A DNA stretch of 64,000 nt from Hydrogenophaga intermedia (lineage in GTDB: Bacteria > Pseudomonadota > Gammaproteobacteria > Burkholderiales > Burkholderiaceae_C), in NCBI RefSeq assembly GCF_023715105.1, contig NZ_JAMBNO010000016.1:1-64000 (forward strand). Reading direction: 5' to 3'. Shown one piece after another: positions 53,996 to 63,585 of the stretch (its first letter is position 1; each line of letters starts with the position of its first letter). Below the pieces are notes generated by a model, which made no database searches, was not told the DNA's origin, and was given only the letters and a program-made list of their open reading frames with translations. A program made the position numbers and the translations under genes.

Positions 53996-55849
53996 TCACA
54001 GGGAGGCCAGCACCTCGGTCGTGAGCTTCTTCCACGCATCGAGCTGCATCGCGCGAACGATGCGGTTTTCCTCCGTGATGCGGGACTCGTTTCGCAGCGA
54101 CTCGGGCAAGTTGCCCTGGGCAATCAAGCTGCCCACCGCGTCGCTCGCCTGCTGACGCACGCGATCGAGCATCTGATCGTCCAGCAGCGCATCGTTCAAG
54201 GCCTCGACCTGCTGCGGATGCGAGACGGCCAGACTCTCCTGCCAGGCCGGCCACATGGCCAGAAAGTCGACGAACCCGCTGCCCTCATTCGCGCGGATAG
54301 TGTCCACCGCCTGCCAGATGTCGTCTTCCGAGACATGGGAGAGCGACTCACCGATGAACTTCGCATCCGGCACCAGCCCACCCAGATCGAGAAGACCATT
54401 CGTCTGAATCAGGTGGGCATACGCGAGATGGGTCTCGATCTCATCCAGCCGCGGGCGATCATCCGCGGCTTCATCGTCATCTTCATGACCGGCGTATTGA
54501 GCGTAATCGAGCTGTTGCTGCTGCAGCAGGCGTTTGAACTTTTCGTCGGCTACCTGCAGCAATTGCTCGCGCCGAAACACCTGGCGTGCCGCGTCGACTA
54601 CAGCCTGCAAGTGGCCCATCGACCCACTCTCCCGGGCCTCGGCAACGATCAGCAAGGTCTGCATCTGGTGCAACGCCAACGACACCCGGTCGTCGCAACT
54701 GGCGGTGGCATCCACAAGCATGGCCTGGAACGGATCCAGGAACGACGGATCCAACACCAGTCTTTCGACGATGTCGACCAGCAGGTCACTGATGTTGGCG
54801 TTCTCGTCGGGATACATGCTGTCGAGGCGCTGCAACAAGGCGATGAACGCGGGCGCTTGCTCCATGTCCTCCAGGCGCTGCCAGGCTGGCAGCTCGCAAG
54901 CGTCCACGCCCAACGAGATCCATCGATACAGCGCATGGGCCACCGGATTGCTGGCCAACTGTTTGCGCTCGTATTCATCGAAGTCAGCGTCGACACTGTT
55001 CGCATAAGGATCGCTGACGTATCGAGGCGGCAACAGCGGCACGGCACCCTTGGTCTGGGCGTTGAAATGGCGATAGAGCGCGAGTGCATCGCGCTCCCGC
55101 GGGAACACGGAAGGGGATTTCAGCAGCGTGCGATAGCGCTGGATGTCTTGCTGGCTCGCATAGAACCGCGGGCTCTGCGGCATGTCGGACGACTCGTCAT
55201 CGGACGCCTCATCGCTTGATGGGTTGGGATCGGACACCTCGCGACTGGACGAGGAACCCGAAGACGACGTGCTCGGGCTGCCGGGCCGATAGAGGGTGGC
55301 CGAAGGATTGCCGGCATGGCCGAGGTAGCGCCCGAACGCACCGAGGGACTGCCATCCCACGCTGGATTCCCTCACCGCGTCGGCGCAGCTCCAGGCCTGC
55401 GCAGACTCCGCTGGCAAGAGCTTGGCGTGGGTATCGATCGCGAGGTGATCGTCGCGCAATGCCTTGACGATCCAATCAGGGGCCGACGCAACGCCCTCGT
55501 CGGTCTCCGACACCAGCACCACGGTGCCATCAGGAATGCCCTGTGTCCGAAGCAGCGATCGGAGGTCGGCCTCCGATGTCCCGGCGGTCAAGGCGCAAAA
55601 GCCAAGACCCTTGTTCTCAGACTGCTGCGACAGATGCCCGATGAGCTGGTTCGTCTGATACCCGCAGGGCCCCACCACCACGACCGTCAGGCAAGGCCTG
55701 AAATCCTGGTAGCTGGCCGGGTTGCGGCTCAGAAGGCTTGCGGCCACCGGCTGTGCGGCACCAGCACGGGGTGACGCGGCGCCTGAGCGAAGCTGGGCGT
55801 TGGGCGAGGTGCTGCCCGGTGAGCGCGTGTGGGGAACCATGGTGTGCAA
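53996..55849 (-). CDS. NEL-like protein without leucine-rich repeats (second of convergent pair)
   Basis: This 617-residue protein has a disordered N terminus, then an alpha/beta region (CLTVVVVGPCGYQTNQLIGH), a Ser/acidic linker (about residues 185-220) and a helical C-terminal half homologous to that of the convergent partner. It has Cys385-Asp-Asp-Arg in CDDRVSLALHQMQTLLIVAE, then ARQVFRREQLLQVADEKFKR, LSHVSEDDIWQAVDTIRANE, FVDFLAMWPAWQ and HPQQVEALND. An acidic insert (YAGHEDDDEAADD) interrupts the helices. No LRR is seen, so target recognition would differ. Its stop lies 39 bp from the partner stop. Confidence 0.68.
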   Translation of the reverse strand: MHTMVPHTRSPGSTSPNAQLRSGAASPRAGAAQPVAASLLSRNPASYQDFRPCLTVVVVGPCGYQTNQLIGHLSQQSENKGLGFCALTAGTSEADLRSLLRTQGIPDGTVVLVSETDEGVASAPDWIVKALRDDHLAIDTHAKLLPAESAQAWSCADAVRESSVGWQSLGAFGRYLGHAGNPSATLYRPGSPSTSSSGSSSSREVSDPNPSSDEASDDESSDMPQSPRFYASQQDIQRYRTLLKSPSVFPRERDALALYRHFNAQTKGAVPLLPPRYVSDPYANSVDADFDEYERKQLASNPVAHALYRWISLGVDACELPAWQRLEDMEQAPAFIALLQRLDSMYPDENANISDLLVDIVERLVLDPSFLDPFQAMLVDATASCDDRVSLALHQMQTLLIVAEARESGSMGHLQAVVDAARQVFRREQLLQVADEKFKRLLQQQQLDYAQYAGHEDDDEAADDRPRLDEIETHLAYAHLIQTNGLLDLGGLVPDAKFIGESLSHVSEDDIWQAVDTIRANEGSGFVDFLAMWPAWQESLAVSHPQQVEALNDALLDDQMLDRVRQQASDAVGSLIAQGNLPESLRNESRITEENRIVRAMQLDAWKKLTTEVLASL

Positions 55850-55960
55850 CCGATCATGACGTTGAGGTTCGACGTCAGTAACCGCGCCGTTGCAAGGGTT
55901 CCCCGGGGTGGCTGCGGGCAGCCGGTGCCCGACCGCATCTGCAGCCCTTTCTGCCGCTCG

Positions 55961-56980
55961 TCAGGCGCCCGGCGTATCAAGCTGGCGCACGCGGCCGATC
56001 GCCATCGCGGCCGCCGCGGTGCGTGTCTCCACGCCCATCTTCATGTGCACACGTTCCAGGTGCTTCTTCACCGTGGCCGGGCTGGCACCCAGGATATCGG
56101 CGATGTCGCGGTTGATCTTGCCCTTGACGACCCAGTAGAGCACCTCGGCTTCCCGCGCGGTCAGGCCGAAGGCCGCGGCAAGTGCTGCGTACACCGATTC
56201 GTTGGAGGTTTCCTGCATCACGATCAACCAGTCGCCCTGCCCGCGCGGGTCGCTGTCTTCGTCGCCCACACGCTGGTGCAGTCGAAAGGTCAGGCGACGC
56301 GGGCCGTTCTCGAGGGTGAGGCGCGGCGGCTCGCGCTGGGCCTGCGCCTCGCCCAGGTGACGACGCAACCAGTGCAGCACCGCGGGCGGTGTGGTGGGCG
56401 CTTCGGTGCCACAGTGCTGGCGCAGCAGGTCGCGCGCCAGCGCGGTCTGCCAAAGCAGGCGGCCGTCGCTCGCGCGCACGGTGATGGTGGCGTAGCCGAA
56501 GGCGTCGAGCGCGTGGCGAGCCTGGCTGCGTTCGATCGCGCCCTCGCGGCGTTCTCGCGCCTGCCTCAGGTGCAAACCCATGCGTGCCATCACCTCGCGC
56601 GGCTTGATGGGCTTGGTCACATAGTCCACGCCGCCGGCCGCAAACGCGGCCTCCAGGTGCTCGGTGTCGGTGAGTCCGGTCATGAAGATGACCGGAATGC
56701 CCGCGGTGGCGGCATCGGCCTTGAGGCGGCGCGCGACCTCGAAGCCGTCGATGCCGGGCATCACGGCGTCGAGCAGCACCATGTCGGGCAACGCCTGGCG
56801 CGCACGGCGGATCGCGCTTTCGCCGTCAAGCGCCACCAGCACGGTATAGCCGGCGTCATCCAGCGCGTCGTGCAGGGGCGCCACGTTGTCCGGTACGTCA
56901 TCGACGATCAGCACCACGCGGTGCTCGCCGCGCGGCAGGCGGGCGCTCTCGCCCAGGTTGTCGACCTCAGGCATGGCCAT
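55961..56980 (-). CDS. Response regulator with LuxR-type HTH output
   Basis: This 339-residue transcription factor has a receiver at about residues 18-140, with phospho-acceptor Asp71 in MVLLDAVMPGIDG, FMTGL for the Thr and YVTKPIKP for the Lys. A middle PAS-like segment includes FGYATITVRASDGRLLWQTA. The C-terminal GerE/LuxR HTH is FGLTAREAEVLYWVVKGKIN-RDIADILGASPATVKKHLERV. The start at 56980 (MAMPEV) overlaps the end of the kinase gene; 56974 is an alternative. It is the cognate output of the permease-kinase. Confidence 0.93.
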   Translation of the reverse strand: MAMPEVDNLGESARLPRGEHRVVLIVDDVPDNVAPLHDALDDAGYTVLVALDGESAIRRARQALPDMVLLDAVMPGIDGFEVARRLKADAATAGIPVIFMTGLTDTEHLEAAFAAGGVDYVTKPIKPREVMARMGLHLRQARERREGAIERSQARHALDAFGYATITVRASDGRLLWQTALARDLLRQHCGTEAPTTPPAVLHWLRRHLGEAQAQREPPRLTLENGPRRLTFRLHQRVGDEDSDPRGQGDWLIVMQETSNESVYAALAAAFGLTAREAEVLYWVVKGKINRDIADILGASPATVKKHLERVHMKMGVETRTAAAAMAIGRVRQLDTPGA

Positions 56981-59900
56981 GCAGCAACCTCTGCTCGATG
57001 GCTTCGAAGCGGAACTCCCGCGCGAGTGTGGCCAGTGCGGTGGCGAGCGCGGCATGCTCGGGACGGCGGCGCACCCACTCGTCCAGCCATTGCAGGATGC
57101 CGCGGGTGTAGCCCAGGCGAACCAGCTCGAGCAGCGGCTCGATCTCTTCGCGTGCGGGCCGCTCGGTCTGCGTTGGCGGCTCCGCCGGCGCAGCGCCGGT
57201 CTCGATCCAGCGCAGGCCAAGCCGTTGCGCGAGCCAGGCAAGCAGTTCCTCGCGGCGCACCGGCTTGACGATGAAGTCCTGCGCGCACACGCCGTCCTCG
57301 CCATCGAGTTCCACGTGCAGACCCTTGTCGAAGGCATTGGCAGACACGATGGCCAGGGGCACATCGCCCCAGCCGCGCGCGCGCAAGCGCCGGCGCGTCT
57401 CCCAACCGTCGATACCGGGCATGGCGAGATCCAGAAAGATCGCGTGCGGGGCATCCGGGTCACCCGGTGCCATGCCGTCGAGCAGCGCCAGCGCATGCAA
57501 GCCGCTGGTAGCGGGTTGCACTTCGAATCCCAGTGGCACCAGCCAGCGCTGCAACAGTTCGCGGTCGGCCTCCTCGTTGTCGACGACCAGCACGCGGCGG
57601 CGGCGGCCTGCATAGCCCACGGGCTGTATCGCCAGCGGACGCACCGGTGGCGCCTCGCGCAACTCGGGCAGGAACAGGCGCACCGTGAACACGCAGCCCT
57701 CGCCGGAGGCACTGCGCACACCGAGTTCACCCCCCATCAAGTCGGTCAGCATCTTGGCGATGGTCAGGCCCAGGCCGGTTCCAGTGGCGTCCGCACCCTC
57801 GCCCTGGCCGCGCGCGAACGGTTCGAACACGCGCTCGATCTCGCCCGGGGTCATGCCCGGACCGGTGTCGTGGACCTCGAAATGCGCCATCTCTCGCGCG
57901 TGGCTCACGCGCAGGCGCACCTGGCCGGCACGCGTGAACTTCACGGCGTTGCCCAGCAGGTTGATGAGGATCTGGCGCAGGCGCTTCTCGTCGGCGCGCA
58001 CCACCTCAGGCAGGCGGCCGTGCGCGTCGTAGACGAAACGCAGCCCCTTGGCCGCGGCCTGCAGCTCGAACATGCCGGCCACCTCGGCCAGCGTGGCGGC
58101 GAAGGGCACGGGCTTCACGTCAAGCGCGAGCTTGCCGGCCTCGATGCGCGCGATGTCCAGCGTACCGTCGATGAGCGAGAGCAAGTGCTCGCCGCCGCGC
58201 TGGATGACCCGCAGTGCCTGCGCGCGGTGCGGCGGCAAGCCGCTGTCTTCCTGCAGCAGCTGCGCGTAACCCAGGATGCTGTTGAGCGGCGTGCGCAGCT
58301 CGTGGCTGATGGTGCTGATGTAGCGCGTCTTGGCCTGGTTGGCCTGCTCGGCCGCGCGGCGCGCCTGCTGCAGCGCCTCGTCGGTGCGCTTGTGCGATTC
58401 GATCTCCTGCATCAGCAGGCGCGTCTGGCGGTTCGATTCTTCCTGCGCCACCACGCGGCTCTTGTGAGCCAGCACCAGCCACCAGGCCACGGTGGCGGCA
58501 ATGAGCAGCAGCACCGCGTAGACACGCAGGAAGCCCGAGCGCAGCGCGGTGTCCAGCAGCGAGAGGTTGCCGCCCACGTCGTCGGCCAGGCTCTGCAGCT
58601 CCTGGCGGTACAGCAGGCCCAGCACGGCTGCCAGCAAGGGCGCAATGACGACCATGATGAGGAGGTAGTGCGCGAGCCCCGCATCCAGGTAAGGCCATAC
58701 GCGTTGTGGCATGAGGCGCCTCAGCGTCGCCGTCCACTGCTCCGACAGCCGCGCATGCGGTTTGCACAGGTCGCCGCAACGCGCGTCCAGCGTGCAGCAC
58801 AGCGAACAGATCGGCCCCTGGTAGGCCGGGCAGTGCGCCATGTCGGGGCCTTCGTATTCGCGTTCGCAGATGACGCAGCGCTGCGTGCGCAGCCGCGCGT
58901 AAGGACCCTGTGCCGACGCATCGGCCTCGCGGGCGATGTAGTAGCGCCCCTTGGTGGCCCAGGCGATCAGCGGTGCGGTGACGAAGGCGGTGACCATGGC
59001 GATCACGGCCGAGAACGCCTCGGCCGTGGGGCCCATGAGGCCCATGTGAGCCGCGATCGACACGACCGAGGCCAGCACCATGGCCCCCACGCCCACCGGG
59101 TTGACGTCATAGAGGTGCGCGCGTTTGAACTCGATGCCTTTCGGGCTCCAGCCCAGCGGCTTGTTGACCACCAGATCGGCCACCACGGCCATGATCCAGG
59201 CGATGGCGATGTTCGAGTACACACCCAGCACCTGGCCCAGCGCCTGGAACACGTTCATCTCCATCAGCATGAAGGCGATGAAGGTGTTGAACACCACCCA
59301 CACCACCCGCCCCGGGTGGCTGTGCGTGAGGCGCGAGAAGAAGTTGCTCCACGCCAGCGAACCTGCATATGCGTTCGTGACGTTGATCTTCATCTGCGAG
59401 ACCACGACAAACAGCGCCGTGGCCGCCACCGCCCAGCCGTAATCGGCAAACACGTACTCGTAGGCGGCCAGGTACATCTGGTTCGGGTCCACCGCGCGAT
59501 CGGGCGGCACCATGTGGCTGATGGCCAGGTAGGCCAGCACGGCGCCGCCGAGCATCTTGACCACGCCGATCACCACCCAGCCCGGTCCGCCCGCCAGCAC
59601 GCCCGCCCACCAGCGCCCGCGCCGCCCGGGCTGGGCAGCGGGCATGAAGCGCAGGTAATCGGCCTGCTCGCCCATCTGCGTGATGAGGGCGATACCCACG
59701 GTGAGAGCAGCACCAAAGAGGTGCCAATCGAACGATGCACCGGCGCCGGACGCACCACCGTAGTGCATCACCTCGGTGAACGCCTGCGGCGCCATCACGC
59801 CCACGGCCACGAAGGGCACCACCATCATCAGCAGCCACAGCGGCTGGGTCCACACCTGGAAGCGGCTGATGACCGAGATGCCGTGCGTGACCAGGGGAAT

Positions 59901-60431
59901 CACGACCACCGCACAGATCAGGTAGCCCCAGTGCGGCGGAATGCCCAGCGCCAGTTCGAGCGCGTAGGCCATGACCGCAGCCTCGAGTGCGAAGAAGATG
60001 AAGGTAAAGGATGCGTAGATCAGTGAGGTGATGGTGGAGCCGATGTAGCCGAAGCCGGCGCCGCGCGTGAGCAGGTCCATGTCGACGCCGTGGCGTGCCG
60101 CGTACACGCTGATGGGCAGGCCGGCCAGGAAGATGATGAGCCCGGTGGCCAGGATGGCCAGCGCCGCGTTGACGAAGCCGTACTGCACCAGCAGCGTGGC
60201 GCCCACCGCCTCGAGAATGAGGAATGACGCGGCGCCGAAGGCGGTGTTGGCCACGCGCCACTCGCTCCACTTGCGAAAGCGCTGGGGCGTGAAGCGCAAC
60301 GCGTAGTCCTCCAGCGTCTCGCGGCCGACCCAGCTGTTGTAGTCGCGGCGCACCTTGATGATGCGCTGCGGGGCGTCGGCGGGCACTTCGCTGGAGGTTG
60401 CGTTCACGGAGGCTGGTGGTGCAGCTTTCAT
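56967..60431 (-). CDS. Hybrid histidine kinase fused to an NCS1 purine/cytosine-permease-like domain
   Basis: This 1154-residue membrane sensor is built as follows. Residues 25-500 form a 12-helix NCS1-like transporter domain ([67 protein letters not shown]). A cysteine cluster (C519, C522, C534, C542, C545, C546, C552, C556, H559) looks like a zinc-binding module. Two more helices follow (about 570-655), then a coiled coil and HisKA with His710 in [19 protein letters not shown]. The HATPase has [15 protein letters not shown] and [12 protein letters not shown], and the receiver has Asp1001 in FLDLAMPG. It is divergent from ureA (59-bp gap) and overlaps its response regulator. It probably senses a purine, pyrimidine, allantoin or urea-related compound. 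Confidence 0.9.
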   Translation of the reverse strand: MKAAPPASVNATSSEVPADAPQRIIKVRRDYNSWVGRETLEDYALRFTPQRFRKWSEWRVANTAFGAASFLILEAVGATLLVQYGFVNAALAILATGLIIFLAGLPISVYAARHGVDMDLLTRGAGFGYIGSTITSLIYASFTFIFFALEAAVMAYALELALGIPPHWGYLICAVVVIPLVTHGISVISRFQVWTQPLWLLMMVVPFVAVGVMAPQAFTEVMHYGGASGAGASFDWHLFGAALTVGIALITQMGEQADYLRFMPAAQPGRRGRWWAGVLAGGPGWVVIGVVKMLGGAVLAYLAISHMVPPDRAVDPNQMYLAAYEYVFADYGWAVAATALFVVVSQMKINVTNAYAGSLAWSNFFSRLTHSHPGRVVWVVFNTFIAFMLMEMNVFQALGQVLGVYSNIAIAWIMAVVADLVVNKPLGWSPKGIEFKRAHLYDVNPVGVGAMVLASVVSIAAHMGLMGPTAEAFSAVIAMVTAFVTAPLIAWATKGRYYIAREADASAQGPYARLRTQRCVICEREYEGPDMAHCPAYQGPICSLCCTLDARCGDLCKPHARLSEQWTATLRRLMPQRVWPYLDAGLAHYLLIMVVIAPLLAAVLGLLYRQELQSLADDVGGNLSLLDTALRSGFLRVYAVLLLIAATVAWWLVLAHKSRVVAQEESNRQTRLLMQEIESHKRTDEALQQARRAAEQANQAKTRYISTISHELRTPLNSILGYAQLLQEDSGLPPHRAQALRVIQRGGEHLLSLIDGTLDIARIEAGKLALDVKPVPFAATLAEVAGMFELQAAAKGLRFVYDAHGRLPEVVRADEKRLRQILINLLGNAVKFTRAGQVRLRVSHAREMAHFEVHDTGPGMTPGEIERVFEPFARGQGEGADATGTGLGLTIAKMLTDLMGGELGVRSASGEGCVFTVRLFLPELREAPPVRPLAIQPVGYAGRRRRVLVVDNEEADRELLQRWLVPLGFEVQPATSGLHALALLDGMAPGDPDAPHAIFLDLAMPGIDGWETRRRLRARGWGDVPLAIVSANAFDKGLHVELDGEDGVCAQDFIVKPVRREELLAWLAQRLGLRWIETGAAPAEPPTQTERPAREEIEPLLELVRLGYTRGILQWLDEWVRRRPEHAALATALATLAREFRFEAIEQRLLHGHA

Positions 60432-60490
60432 GCCACGGCGCCCACCGGGTATGGCTCTTGCTGACCCCTTGCCCGAGGAGAGACGAACGA

Positions 60491-60793
60491 ATGGACCTGA
60501 CCCCGCGCGAGAAAGACAAGCTGCTGATCTTCACCGCCGCGTTGCTGGCCGAGCGTCGCAAGGCCCGCGGCCTGAAGCTCAACCACCCCGAAGCCATCGC
60601 CCTCATCACCGCCGCGGTGATGGAAGGCGCGCGCGACGGCAAGAACGTGGCGCAATTGATGAGCGAAGGCCGCAGCGTGCTCACGCGCGCCGACGTGATG
60701 GATGGCGTGGCCGAGATGATCCCCGACATCCAGGTCGAGGCCACGTTTCCGGACGGCACCAAGCTCGTTACCGTCCACCAGCCCATTCCCTGA
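60491..60793 (+). CDS. ureA: Urease gamma subunit
   Basis: This 100-residue structural subunit of nickel urease is full length, from [20 protein letters not shown] through [20 protein letters not shown] to [22 protein letters not shown] lies 9 bases before the ATG. It is first of ureA-(small ORF)-ureB-ureC-ureE-ureF and divergent from the permease-kinase. Confidence 0.97.
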   Translation: MDLTPREKDKLLIFTAALLAERRKARGLKLNHPEAIALITAAVMEGARDGKNVAQLMSEGRSVLTRADVMDGVAEMIPDIQVEATFPDGTKLVTVHQPIP

Positions 60794-60808
60794 TACCCGG
60801 AGGACCCC

Positions 60809-60973
60809 ATGCGAAACCCTTTCACGCTCGTTACGGCCCTGATCGCGGCCACCCCCGCCCTGGCCCACGAGGGCCATGGCCTGTTCGGGGCCCACTGGCA
60901 CGCCTCGGACGCCTGGGGCTTCGTGGTGCTGGCTGCGCTGGTCGGCCTGGCCATCTGGTCATCGCGCAAGTGA
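60809..60973 (+). CDS. Small membrane or exported peptide inside the urease operon, 54 aa
   Basis: This reading frame has a good ribosome site (GGAGGA 4 bases before ATG). It encodes a signal-like N terminus ([19 protein letters not shown]), a His-rich stretch ([17 protein letters not shown]) and a C-terminal hydrophobic helix ([18 protein letters not shown]). The His cluster recalls HupE/UreJ nickel-related proteins on a miniature scale. It lies 15 bp after ureA and 7 bp before ureB, so it is certain to be co-transcribed. The function is unknown; a metal-handling role is inference. Confidence 0.8.
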   Translation: MRNPFTLVTALIAATPALAHEGHGLFGAHWHASDAWGFVVLAALVGLAIWSSRK

Positions 60974-60980
60974 GGCCGCG

Positions 60981-61286
60981 TTGATCCCCGGCGAGTACCT
61001 CATCGACGACGGCGAGCACGCCCTCAACCCGGGCCGGCGCACGCTCACACTGGTGGTTAAGAACAGCGCGAACCGGCCGATTCAGGTCGGCTCGCACTAC
61101 CACTTCGCCGAAACCAACGGCGCCCTCGACTTCGACCGTGCAGCGGCGCGCGGCATGCGCCTGAACATCGCCAGCGGCACCGCGGTGCGCTTCGAACCCG
61201 GGCAGCAACGCACGGTGGAGCTGGTGGACTACGCGGGCGAGCGTGTGGTGTACGGCTTTCGCGCCCTCGTTCAAGGAAAGTTGTGA
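60981..61286 (+). CDS. ureB: Urease beta subunit
   Basis: This 101-residue structural subunit of urease has [60 protein letters not shown] and [13 protein letters not shown]. The start is a TTG at 60981, the only codon matching the conserved N terminus (family proteins begin M-I-P-G-E). Weak TTG initiation may rely on coupling with the 54-aa peptide 7 bp upstream. Its stop abuts the ureC start. Confidence 0.95.
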   Translation: MIPGEYLIDDGEHALNPGRRTLTLVVKNSANRPIQVGSHYHFAETNGALDFDRAAARGMRLNIASGTAVRFEPGQQRTVELVDYAGERVVYGFRALVQGKL

Positions 61287-63004
61287 TGGCCACCATCAAC
61301 CGACGCGCTTACGCCGACATGTTCGGCCCCACCGTGGGCGACCGCGTGCGCCTGGCCGACACCGGCCTGCTGATCGAGGTGGAAAAAGACTTCACCCTGT
61401 CCGCCGGCGGCTACGGCGAGGAGGTGAAGTTCGGCGGTGGCAAGACCATCCGCGACGGCATGGCGCAATCGCAGCGCTCGCGCGCGCAGGGCGCCGTTGA
61501 CACGGTGCTCACCAATGCGCTCATCATTGACCACTGGGGCATCGTCAAGGCCGACATCGGCCTGAAGGACGGCCGTATCGCCGCCATCGGCAAGGCCGGC
61601 AACCCCGACACGCAACCGGGTGTCGACATCGTGATCGGCCCGGGTACCGAAGTGATTGCCTGCGAGGGCATGATCGTCACCGCCGGCGGCATCGACAGCC
61701 ATATCCACTTCATCTGCCCGCAGCAGGTGGACGAGGCGCTGGCCTCGGGCATCACCACCATGCTCGGGGGCGGCACCGGCCCGGCCACCGGTACCTTTGC
61801 CACCACCTGCACACCGGGGCCCTGGCACATCGAGCGCATGCTGCAGGCGGCCGACGGGCTACCGATGAACATCGGCTTCCTGGGCAAGGGCAACGCCAGC
61901 CGGCCGGACGCGCTGCGCGAGCAGATCGAGGCCGGCGTGATCGGCATGAAGCTGCACGAAGACTGGGGCACCACGCCCTCGGCGATCGACCAGTGCCTCG
62001 CGGTGGCCGAAGAAAGCGACACGCAGGTCGCCATCCACAGCGACACGCTCAACGAATCGGGCTTCGTGGAGAACACCATCGAAGCCACCAAGGGCCGCAC
62101 GCTCTGCGCCTTCCACACCGAAGGCGCGGGTGGTGGCCACGCACCCGACATCATGCGCGTGGTGGGCGAGGCGAACTTCCTGCCCTCCTCCACCAACCCC
62201 ACCATGCCCTACACCGTGAATACGCTCGACGAACACGTCGACATGCTCATGGTCTGCCACCACCTGGACGCCGGCATCCCCGAGGACCTGGCCTTCGCGG
62301 AGAGCCGAATCCGCAAGGAAACCATCGCGGCCGAGGACATCCTGCACGACCTGGGCGCGATCAGCATGATGAGCAGTGACAGCCAGGCCATGGGCCGCGT
62401 GGGCGAGGTGATCATCCGCACCTGGCAGACCGCGCACAAGATGAACGCGCAGCGCGGCACGCTGGCGGAGGACTCATCGCGCAACGACAACTTCCGGGTC
62501 AAGCGCTACATCGCCAAGTACACGATCAACCCCGCCATTGCTCACGGCATCTCGCACATCGTGGGCTCGCTGGAGGTGGGCAAGTGGGCCGATCTCGTGC
62601 TGTGGAAGCCGGCGTTCTTCGGTGTCAAGCCCTTCTTGGTGCTCAAGGGTGGCAGCATCGCGCTGGCCGCCATGGGCGACCCGAACGCCTCCATCCCCAC
62701 CCCGCAGCCGGTGCACTTTCGCCCGCAGTTCGGCTCGCTCGGCGGGGCGCTCGCGCGCAGCAGCCTGAGCTTCGTCTCACAAGCGGCGCTGCAGGCTGGC
62801 GTGGGCCAACGCTACGGACTGCAGAAAACCCTCTCGGCTGTGCAGGGCTGCCGCGGCGTGACCAAGCGGCACATGGTGCACAACGCCTGGCTGCCGACCA
62901 TGGAGATCGACGCGCAGACCTACAGCGTGCGCGCCGACGGCCAATTGCTCACCTGCGAGCCCGCCACCGTGCTGCCCATGGCGCAGCGCTACTTCCTCTT
63001 CTGA
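61286..63004 (+). CDS. ureC: Urease alpha (catalytic) subunit
   Basis: This 572-residue nickel amidohydrolase hydrolyses urea to ammonia and carbamate. The nickel ligands include [14 protein letters not shown] and the carbamylated Lys222 in [12 protein letters not shown], with further His in [11 protein letters not shown] and [26 protein letters not shown] is the active-site flap with its catalytic His. The ATG at 61286 overlaps the ureB stop by one base; a GTG one codon upstream is possible. Full length, no defects. Confidence 0.98.
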   Translation: MATINRRAYADMFGPTVGDRVRLADTGLLIEVEKDFTLSAGGYGEEVKFGGGKTIRDGMAQSQRSRAQGAVDTVLTNALIIDHWGIVKADIGLKDGRIAAIGKAGNPDTQPGVDIVIGPGTEVIACEGMIVTAGGIDSHIHFICPQQVDEALASGITTMLGGGTGPATGTFATTCTPGPWHIERMLQAADGLPMNIGFLGKGNASRPDALREQIEAGVIGMKLHEDWGTTPSAIDQCLAVAEESDTQVAIHSDTLNESGFVENTIEATKGRTLCAFHTEGAGGGHAPDIMRVVGEANFLPSSTNPTMPYTVNTLDEHVDMLMVCHHLDAGIPEDLAFAESRIRKETIAAEDILHDLGAISMMSSDSQAMGRVGEVIIRTWQTAHKMNAQRGTLAEDSSRNDNFRVKRYIAKYTINPAIAHGISHIVGSLEVGKWADLVLWKPAFFGVKPFLVLKGGSIALAAMGDPNASIPTPQPVHFRPQFGSLGGALARSSLSFVSQAALQAGVGQRYGLQKTLSAVQGCRGVTKRHMVHNAWLPTMEIDAQTYSVRADGQLLTCEPATVLPMAQRYFLF

Positions 63005-63585
63005 TGCTGCAAGCCGCAAAGCTCATTCCCCGGGGCCAGGGCCTCGCCGCCGTGCTGTTGCGACGTGCGCCCACGGTCGAACTCGATTGGGACGTGCGCC
63101 AGAAGAGCCGCTTCGATGCGCCGCTCAGCGACGGCCGCCAGCTCGCCGTCTTCCTGCCGCGCGGCAGCGTGGTGCGCGGCGGCGACGTGCTGGTCACGGC
63201 CGACGGCGAACTGGTGCGCGTGGTGGCGGCGCCGCAGCCGGTGCTTTGCATCACCCCCTGCCCCGACCACCCCGCGGCCGAGCAGGCCTTCGACCTCATG
63301 CGCGCGGCCTACCACCTCGGCAACCGCCACGTGCCTATCGAGTTGCGAGCGGACCACCTCAAGATCGAGCCCGACCATGTGCTGGCCGACATGCTGCGCG
63401 CGATGCACCTGACCGTGGTGGAGGCGAAAGAGCCCTTTGAACCGGAGAGTGGCGCGTATGGCGGGCATGGCAATTCGCACGGGCACGGGCACGGGCACGG
63501 TGTCCACGCTCACGGCCACGGACACGAACAACCGCACCAGCACCACCCCCACGATCCCCCACACTACGATGACCATGGCCACTGA
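63004..63585 (+). CDS. ureE: Urease accessory protein UreE, nickel metallochaperone
   Basis: This 193-residue protein delivers nickel to the UreDFG-apoenzyme complex. The N-terminal half is the peptide-binding domain (RQLAVFLPRGSVVRGGDVLV). The metal-binding domain has AYHLGNRHVPIELRADHLKI, including the conserved dimer-interface His. The C-terminal tail (about residues 152-193) is very His-rich with HGHGHGHG runs, a nickel-storage feature. The start overlaps the ureC stop by one base. Confidence 0.95.
   Translation: MLQAAKLIPRGQGLAAVLLRRAPTVELDWDVRQKSRFDAPLSDGRQLAVFLPRGSVVRGGDVLVTADGELVRVVAAPQPVLCITPCPDHPAAEQAFDLMRAAYHLGNRHVPIELRADHLKIEPDHVLADMLRAMHLTVVEAKEPFEPESGAYGGHGNSHGHGHGHGVHAHGHGHEQPHQHHPHDPPHYDDHGH

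Noticed and set aside
56886..60026. A 1046-codon open frame on the plus strand opposite the permease-kinase
   Set aside because: It is antisense to a gene with clear domains, has the His/Gln/Arg-rich composition typical of the complement of high-GC coding DNA, and shows no family motif.
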